Shown piece by piece: positions 59,920 through 64,000 of a DNA stretch of 64,000 bases. The first letter of the stretch is position 1. Each line of letters opens with the position of its first letter. The translations under genes were made by a program, and so were the position numbers. The stretch is from an uncultured Sphaerochaeta sp. Lineage in GTDB: Bacteria; Spirochaetota; Spirochaetia; Sphaerochaetales; Sphaerochaetaceae. Under the pieces are notes generated by a model that worked only from the letters and a program-made list of their open reading frames with translations, was not told the origin of the DNA and made no database searches. Where the stretch lies: the NCBI RefSeq assembly GCF_963677315.1, contig NZ_OY781939.1, positions 1 to 64,000 on the forward strand. Reading direction: 5' to 3'.

Positions 59920-61194
59920 ATGAACCCAATTCGCGCCGCATTGCTGGGCGGGGGGAGCAGGGGTCGGTATGTGTATGCCGACTACGCAAAAACCCGACCA
60001 CAAGACCTTCGTATAACAGCCATTGCAGAACCTGATCCACAGAAGCGTACTACAATTGCAGAGGAGCATGCAATTCCATCTTCACTTGTAGTATCCGATT
60101 GGAAGGATTTATTTCCCTCCACACACCAGGATTTTAATGTCATTATCATTGCAACCCAAGATGCAATGCATTTGGAGCCTCTTCTCAAGGCAATTGATGA
60201 GGGATATCCAGTACTCTGTGAAAAACCGGTTGTTCCTTCTTTGGGTGAGCTATCCCAGATTGCAGAAAAAGCAAAACATACCAAAAGCCTGGTAAGTATC
60301 TCACATGTACTGCGATACACTCCGTTCTTCACCAAAATCAAACAACTCATCGAGGAGAAATCCATCGGTGATCTGATCGGTATCGAATTGCATGAGAATG
60401 TAGGCCATATCCATATATCGCACAGCTATGTTCGAGGAAACTGGAGGAAGAGAGAAGAATCCAGTCCTATGATCCTTGCCAAGAGTTGTCACGATATGGA
60501 CATTCTTCGCTATCTTGCAGGGGGTTCGTGCGAAACGCTCTCCAGCTATGGGGATCTGTTCCATTTCAAACAAGATAATGCACCAAAGGGAGCTCCTCCA
60601 CGATGTACTGATGGTTGCCCTGTGCTTGAACAGTGTCCCTATGCTTCCCAGAAGATCTACTTGGGAGAGAATACAGACTGGCCTGTGAATGTCATTACCA
60701 CTGACCTCTCCTACGAGGGGCGGGAGAAGGCGTTGAAAGAAGGTCCGTATGGGAGGTGTGTATATCACTGTGACAATAATGTGGTTGATCACCAAAGTGT
60801 AAGTGCACGGTTCTCCAATGGTGTTATCGCAAGCTTTACCATGTCTGGATTTACCATGGATACACATAGGAGTATACGGGTAATGGGGAGCAAGGCGGAA
60901 CTTAAAGGGGACATGGAGAGTGGTGAGATTACCATTGATGTTTTCTCGACCAAGGAGCGTATTACTTATCAGCTCAATACGAAAAGGGATGGCCACGGGG
61001 GAGGAGACGAGCACCTGATTACTGATTTCATCGCACGTGTTCGTTCTTTGGATATACGTAGTACCAGTGATCTTTCCTCCTCGTTGGAAAGCCATTTTAT
61101 GGCATTTGCAGCCGAAGAAAGCCGTCTCTCTGGGGGAGAAAAAATTGACCTCGCCTCATTTCAGAAGCAAGGTCGTATGAGATTCCTATCTTAG
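59920..61194 (+). CDS. Gfo/Idh/MocA-family oxidoreductase
   Basis: 424-residue NAD(P)-dependent oxidoreductase. The Rossmann motif is LLGGGSRGRYVY (8-19) and the catalytic-region motif VLCEKPVV is present (about 98-105). NWRKREESSPMILAKSCHDM contains the usual Lys-x-x-H-D-x-D catalytic region of the family (residues about 176-191). A run of cysteines, CTDGCPVLEQCPY near 227-239, is typical of one subfamily; a metal site is possible. Such enzymes oxidise sugars, sugar acids or inositol. GGAG lies 8 bases upstream. The stop overlaps that of the TRAP permease by 4 bases. Confidence 0.87.
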   Translation: MNPIRAALLGGGSRGRYVYADYAKTRPQDLRITAIAEPDPQKRTTIAEEHAIPSSLVVSDWKDLFPSTHQDFNVIIIATQDAMHLEPLLKAIDEGYPVLCEKPVVPSLGELSQIAEKAKHTKSLVSISHVLRYTPFFTKIKQLIEEKSIGDLIGIELHENVGHIHISHSYVRGNWRKREESSPMILAKSCHDMDILRYLAGGSCETLSSYGDLFHFKQDNAPKGAPPRCTDGCPVLEQCPYASQKIYLGENTDWPVNVITTDLSYEGREKALKEGPYGRCVYHCDNNVVDHQSVSARFSNGVIASFTMSGFTMDTHRSIRVMGSKAELKGDMESGEITIDVFSTKERITYQLNTKRDGHGGGDEHLITDFIARVRSLDIRSTSDLSSSLESHFMAFAAEESRLSGGEKIDLASFQKQGRMRFLS

Positions 61195-63146
61195 GCAATC
61201 TGTTTCTTGTGCTTCCAATAGAACTGGAAGAGTACAACCAGAACCGCCAAAGAGAAACCGATTATATCCTGTACCACGTTTGCAGAGATCAAGAGCAGGG
61301 CTCCCAAGAAGGCCGCAATACGTACAGGCCAAACCATGTCCTTGAACAGGTATCCCTCTGTTGCCATACCGATCAAGAGAACTCCCAAGATGGCGGTAAT
61401 TGCTACTCGTAGCGCAACCAGCGGTGTTACATCAATGAGCAGGAGTGCTGAGTTGTAGATGAACATGTAGGGAACGATAAAACCAGCCAGTGAGAGTTTT
61501 ACCGATTGTATGCCTGTCATCATGGGATCTCCGCCACTCAAGCCTGCTGCTGCAAATGATGCAAGAGCAACCGGAGGAGTGATGTTGGCAAACATCGCAA
61601 AATAGAAGACAAACATATGGGCTGCCAATGGGGGGATGCCAAGCTTCACAAGGGCCGGAGCTGCCATGGTAGCGGTGATCAGGTATGCCGGTATGGACGG
61701 AAGCCCCATACCGAGGATCATACAGGTGATCATGGTGAGGAAGAGCGTCATCATCAGGTTGGACTGTCCAAGCTGGATGATGGCATTGGCCATATTGAGT
61801 CCAAACCCAGTAAGACTAACCACACCAATGATGATTCCCACCACGGCACATGCAACGGCTACAGAAACTACAGCCCTGGTGCCTTCAGAAAATGCATCGA
61901 GAATCTGGCGAAGTGTCATCCTGGTTGTCTTTCTTGCCATACTGACCGCGATGGTGGCAACTATTGCCCAGAAGGCGGAGAAGATGACTGTGGCTCCACT
62001 GAAAAGCAGCATGTAGAGCAGAAAGGCGATGGGAATCAAGAGATGTCCACGCTCTCGCATTACATCCCTCAATTTCGGCAGTTGATCCTTGGGAAGTCCC
62101 TCAAGGTTTAGCTTGGAAGCACGTAGTTGTACCTGCACCAAGATGCCGAGGTAGTAGAGCAGGGCAGGTATTGCTGCACTCACAACAATGGAACTGTATT
62201 TGACTCCGAGCATCTCAGCCATGATGAAGGCTGCTGCACCCATGATCGGAGGAAGAAGTTGCCCTCCAACAGAGGCACTCGATTCTACAGCGCCGCTGAA
62301 CTCATTGGAATACCCGGTTTTTTTCATCAGTGGGATGGTGAAGGCTCCAGTGGTAACTACATTGGCGACAGCACTTCCGTTGATGGAACCAAGGAATCCG
62401 CTTGCAATGACTGCCACCTTAGCCGGACCACCCTTGGAGCTTCCTGCAAAAGCAAGGGCCAGATCATTGAAGAACCGTCCCATACCACACTTATTCATAA
62501 CCGTACCAAACATGATAAATAGGAAAATATATGAGGCTGCTACATCCACAGAAGTACCATAGATACCTTCTGTGTTGATAAAGATATGGTTGACCAGAGC
62601 TTTCCAGTCGTATCCTCGATGCATAAAAATCCCTGGAAGATTTCTTCCAAAGAGCCCGTACAGTAAAAAGATGAGACTGAGGATAACCAATGGCCATCCA
62701 GAAATCCGCCTGCTTGCTTCCAGTACCACGAGAATCAGGATGGTTCCCATGACCACGTCCATGGTATTGGGACTTCCCATTCGGTTAATGAAGTTGATGT
62801 AGTCAATCCAGACATATGCTGCCACTGCTAGTGAGGCAATTGCAAACACAATGTCATACCAGGGGATGGATTTCCTGCTTGCTTTTTTGTTGGCAGGGTA
62901 GAGGAAGAAGGTCATGAAGAGAATCATGGCAACATGGAGTGAGCGGTGCAAATGTGTTGCCGGATACCCTATAAATGAGGTACCAAAGTGGTAGAGTGCT
63001 ACAATGATGGAAATCCAATACAGCCCCTGGGCAAGAAGATAGTGGTCGAATTTACGTGTCTTCGATTCTTTCTCGAACTTGCTGAGCAGCTGCTCCTGTT
63101 TGCTTTTCATGGCAGGATTCATTTCGTCAAGGGATATCTTGGCCAT
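61191..63146 (-). CDS. TRAP transporter fused permease (4TM/12TM, TAXI type)
   Basis: 651 residues. The N-terminal part corresponds to the small DctQ-like membrane subunit and the long C-terminal part to DctM. Motifs include ASGFLGSINGSAVANVVTTG (about 255-274), VESSASVGGQLLPPIMGAAA and MILGMGLPSIPAYLITATM. It drives secondary uptake of a dicarboxylate or similar substrate using an ion gradient. The binding protein and DUF1850 protein are encoded just upstream on the same strand. Start has GAAGGAG upstream. Confidence 0.92.
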   Translation of the reverse strand: MAKISLDEMNPAMKSKQEQLLSKFEKESKTRKFDHYLLAQGLYWISIIVALYHFGTSFIGYPATHLHRSLHVAMILFMTFFLYPANKKASRKSIPWYDIVFAIASLAVAAYVWIDYINFINRMGSPNTMDVVMGTILILVVLEASRRISGWPLVILSLIFLLYGLFGRNLPGIFMHRGYDWKALVNHIFINTEGIYGTSVDVAASYIFLFIMFGTVMNKCGMGRFFNDLALAFAGSSKGGPAKVAVIASGFLGSINGSAVANVVTTGAFTIPLMKKTGYSNEFSGAVESSASVGGQLLPPIMGAAAFIMAEMLGVKYSSIVVSAAIPALLYYLGILVQVQLRASKLNLEGLPKDQLPKLRDVMRERGHLLIPIAFLLYMLLFSGATVIFSAFWAIVATIAVSMARKTTRMTLRQILDAFSEGTRAVVSVAVACAVVGIIIGVVSLTGFGLNMANAIIQLGQSNLMMTLFLTMITCMILGMGLPSIPAYLITATMAAPALVKLGIPPLAAHMFVFYFAMFANITPPVALASFAAAGLSGGDPMMTGIQSVKLSLAGFIVPYMFIYNSALLLIDVTPLVALRVAITAILGVLLIGMATEGYLFKDMVWPVRIAAFLGALLLISANVVQDIIGFSLAVLVVLFQFYWKHKKQIA

Positions 63147-63628
63147 ATGGTTCCTACTCCTTCTATAGTTAATTCTACCGGAATATGATGGGGTACATCC
63201 TCACCGGTGATAAAGATGGTGTTTCCAACAGTAATGCTGGTTAATGCGGTTTGGGAATGGATCCAACGAATTTCGCCAAACACTTGGTCGAGTTGTTCCA
63301 TGACAACCATACCGTCTTTCACAGATGTTACGCCTTTGTTCTCAGGAATACCAGCTCCAAAGCCTGCCACCTTGATGGTGTCTAGGTGGAATAAGCCATC
63401 CTTTTGGATGGTGAATTCCTCAATCCAGGGAATAAACTCAGCTGAATGGATCCAACTGTAGGTAAGCTGCTCTCCCTCTTCCACGGGAATCGAGGCCAGC
63501 ACCTCCCCGGTTTGCTGATCGCGTAACACCAAGGCAAGACCTGGTCTTTGTAGGAAGAGGAGAAGCAGTGTCCCCACCACAAGGGTGAGGACAACGACAA
63601 TAATTCTACGTTGTGTACTGCTTTTCAT
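63119..63628 (-). CDS. DUF1850 protein of a TAXI-TRAP system
   Basis: 169 residues with a membrane helix at the N-terminus (IIVVVLTLVVGTLLLLFL) and a short beta domain with YSWIHSAEFIPWIEEFTIQK, the conserved segment of DUF1850. These small proteins occur between TAXI binding proteins and fused TRAP permeases; the role is not established. The 3' end overlaps the permease by 28 bases. The binding protein gene ends 10 bases before the start. Confidence 0.85.
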   Translation of the reverse strand: MKSSTQRRIIVVVLTLVVGTLLLLFLQRPGLALVLRDQQTGEVLASIPVEEGEQLTYSWIHSAEFIPWIEEFTIQKDGLFHLDTIKVAGFGAGIPENKGVTSVKDGMVVMEQLDQVFGEIRWIHSQTALTSITVGNTIFITGEDVPHHIPVELTIEGVGTIWPRYPLTK

Positions 63629-63637
63629 CAAGAATGC

Positions 63638-64000
63638 TTACAGTCCTGCTTCCTCGTAGTATTTGATAGCTCCTTCGTGGAAGGGGATATCCACACCGAT
63701 GTGACTGTTCTCAAGGGTGATATGCTTCTGTGCTGTAGCATGTGCTGCCTGGATGTCTCCAATGTTTTCGAAGATACCCTTGGTCAGGTCATATGCTACA
63801 TCAGCGGGAAGGTCCTTGTTGACGATCATGATGTTGCGAACCGTGGCGGTCTGGATACCAGAATCGGTGTCATACACGTCAGCGGGAATGGTTGCTTCAA
63901 CGAAGAAGGGATAGTTCTTCTTCAGGGTTGCAAGACCTTCGCCTTCGATGGGTACGAGTACAATCTTGCTGGTGGTACCAAGCTCCATGATGGTTGCATT
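63638..64000 (-). CDS. TAXI-family TRAP substrate-binding protein, C-terminal part
   Basis: Cut by the right edge; 120 codons seen. It contains TIPADVYDTDSGIQTATVRN and LPADVAYDLTKGIFENIGDI, and ends VDIPFHEGAIKYYEEAGL, a pattern typical of TAXI (TRAP-associated extracytoplasmic immunogenic) proteins. The periplasmic protein delivers substrate to the fused permease. Substrate is not shown. Confidence 0.9.
   Translation of the reverse strand, partial: NATIMELGTTSKIVLVPIEGEGLATLKKNYPFFVEATIPADVYDTDSGIQTATVRNIMIVNKDLPADVAYDLTKGIFENIGDIQAAHATAQKHITLENSHIGVDIPFHEGAIKYYEEAGL

Overview
The window looks like the chromosome of an anaerobic, fermentative spirochaete, most likely of the Sphaerochaeta type. 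This is an inference. It rests on the didermic protein set (beta-barrel proteins, lipoproteins, a TolC-type channel), a small chlamydial Hc1-type histone homologue, a DUF4105 protein, a FecR-domain giant, TAXI-TRAP uptake, and acetate kinase with carbamate kinase. Genes are densely packed on both strands. No gap exceeds about 270 bases, and no rRNA, tRNA, CRISPR array, insertion sequence or prophage was seen.

Layout. 1-8 kb: start of acetate kinase, an exported orphan, murB, cysS, an ECF sigma/anti-sigma pair and valS. 7.8-14.5 kb: an Hc1-like histone, then a coupled minus-strand run lon - U32 peptidase (TrhP-like) - TPR-like exported protein - glycosyltransferase, then a queuosine-precursor transporter. 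14.6-20.7 kb: carbamate kinase overlapping a LemA-like gene, a DUF4105 membrane protein, recO, recJ, rpsU. 20.9-26.3 kb: serA-serC-Lrp regulator, a dihydroorotate-dehydrogenase-like flavoprotein, an acyltransferase and a lipoprotein. 26.3-34.2 kb: mutL, two large envelope proteins (one with a FecR domain), a TtcA-like PP-loop ATPase and an HD phosphohydrolase. 34.3-39 kb: a sugar-acid island with a four-carbon acid kinase and PdxA2 facing a KdgT permease and a LarA-type nickel racemase. 39.1-41.7 kb: small exported proteins, an esterase and a CDF-like protein. 42-47.7 kb: a complete RND efflux operon. 47.7-49.8 kb: a diguanylate cyclase and a beta-barrel protein.

49.9-58.8 kb is the most interesting part. 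A minus-strand operon encodes an FAD-linked oxidase of the GlcD/alkyl-DHAP-synthase type, EtfB, EtfA, a KduD-like dehydrogenase and an FGGY kinase, followed by an MFS transporter. A divergent RpiR-family regulator and an MDR dehydrogenase face it across a promoter region rich in palindromes. The gene set parallels the ygc cluster of Escherichia coli as I remember it (ygcU, ygcR, ygcQ, ygcW, ygcE). It suggests an Etf-coupled oxidation of a phosphorylated or free polyol or sugar acid, whose substrate I cannot name.

58.9-64 kb: a membrane-anchored FMN-binding domain, a small Cys/His protein, a Gfo/Idh/MocA oxidoreductase, and a TAXI-type TRAP transporter with its DUF1850 partner and a binding protein cut by the window edge.

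Starts were chosen by ribosome-binding sites, signal peptides and overlaps, so several are shorter than the longest open frame. Functions come from recognising families by eye. No alignment or database search was run.
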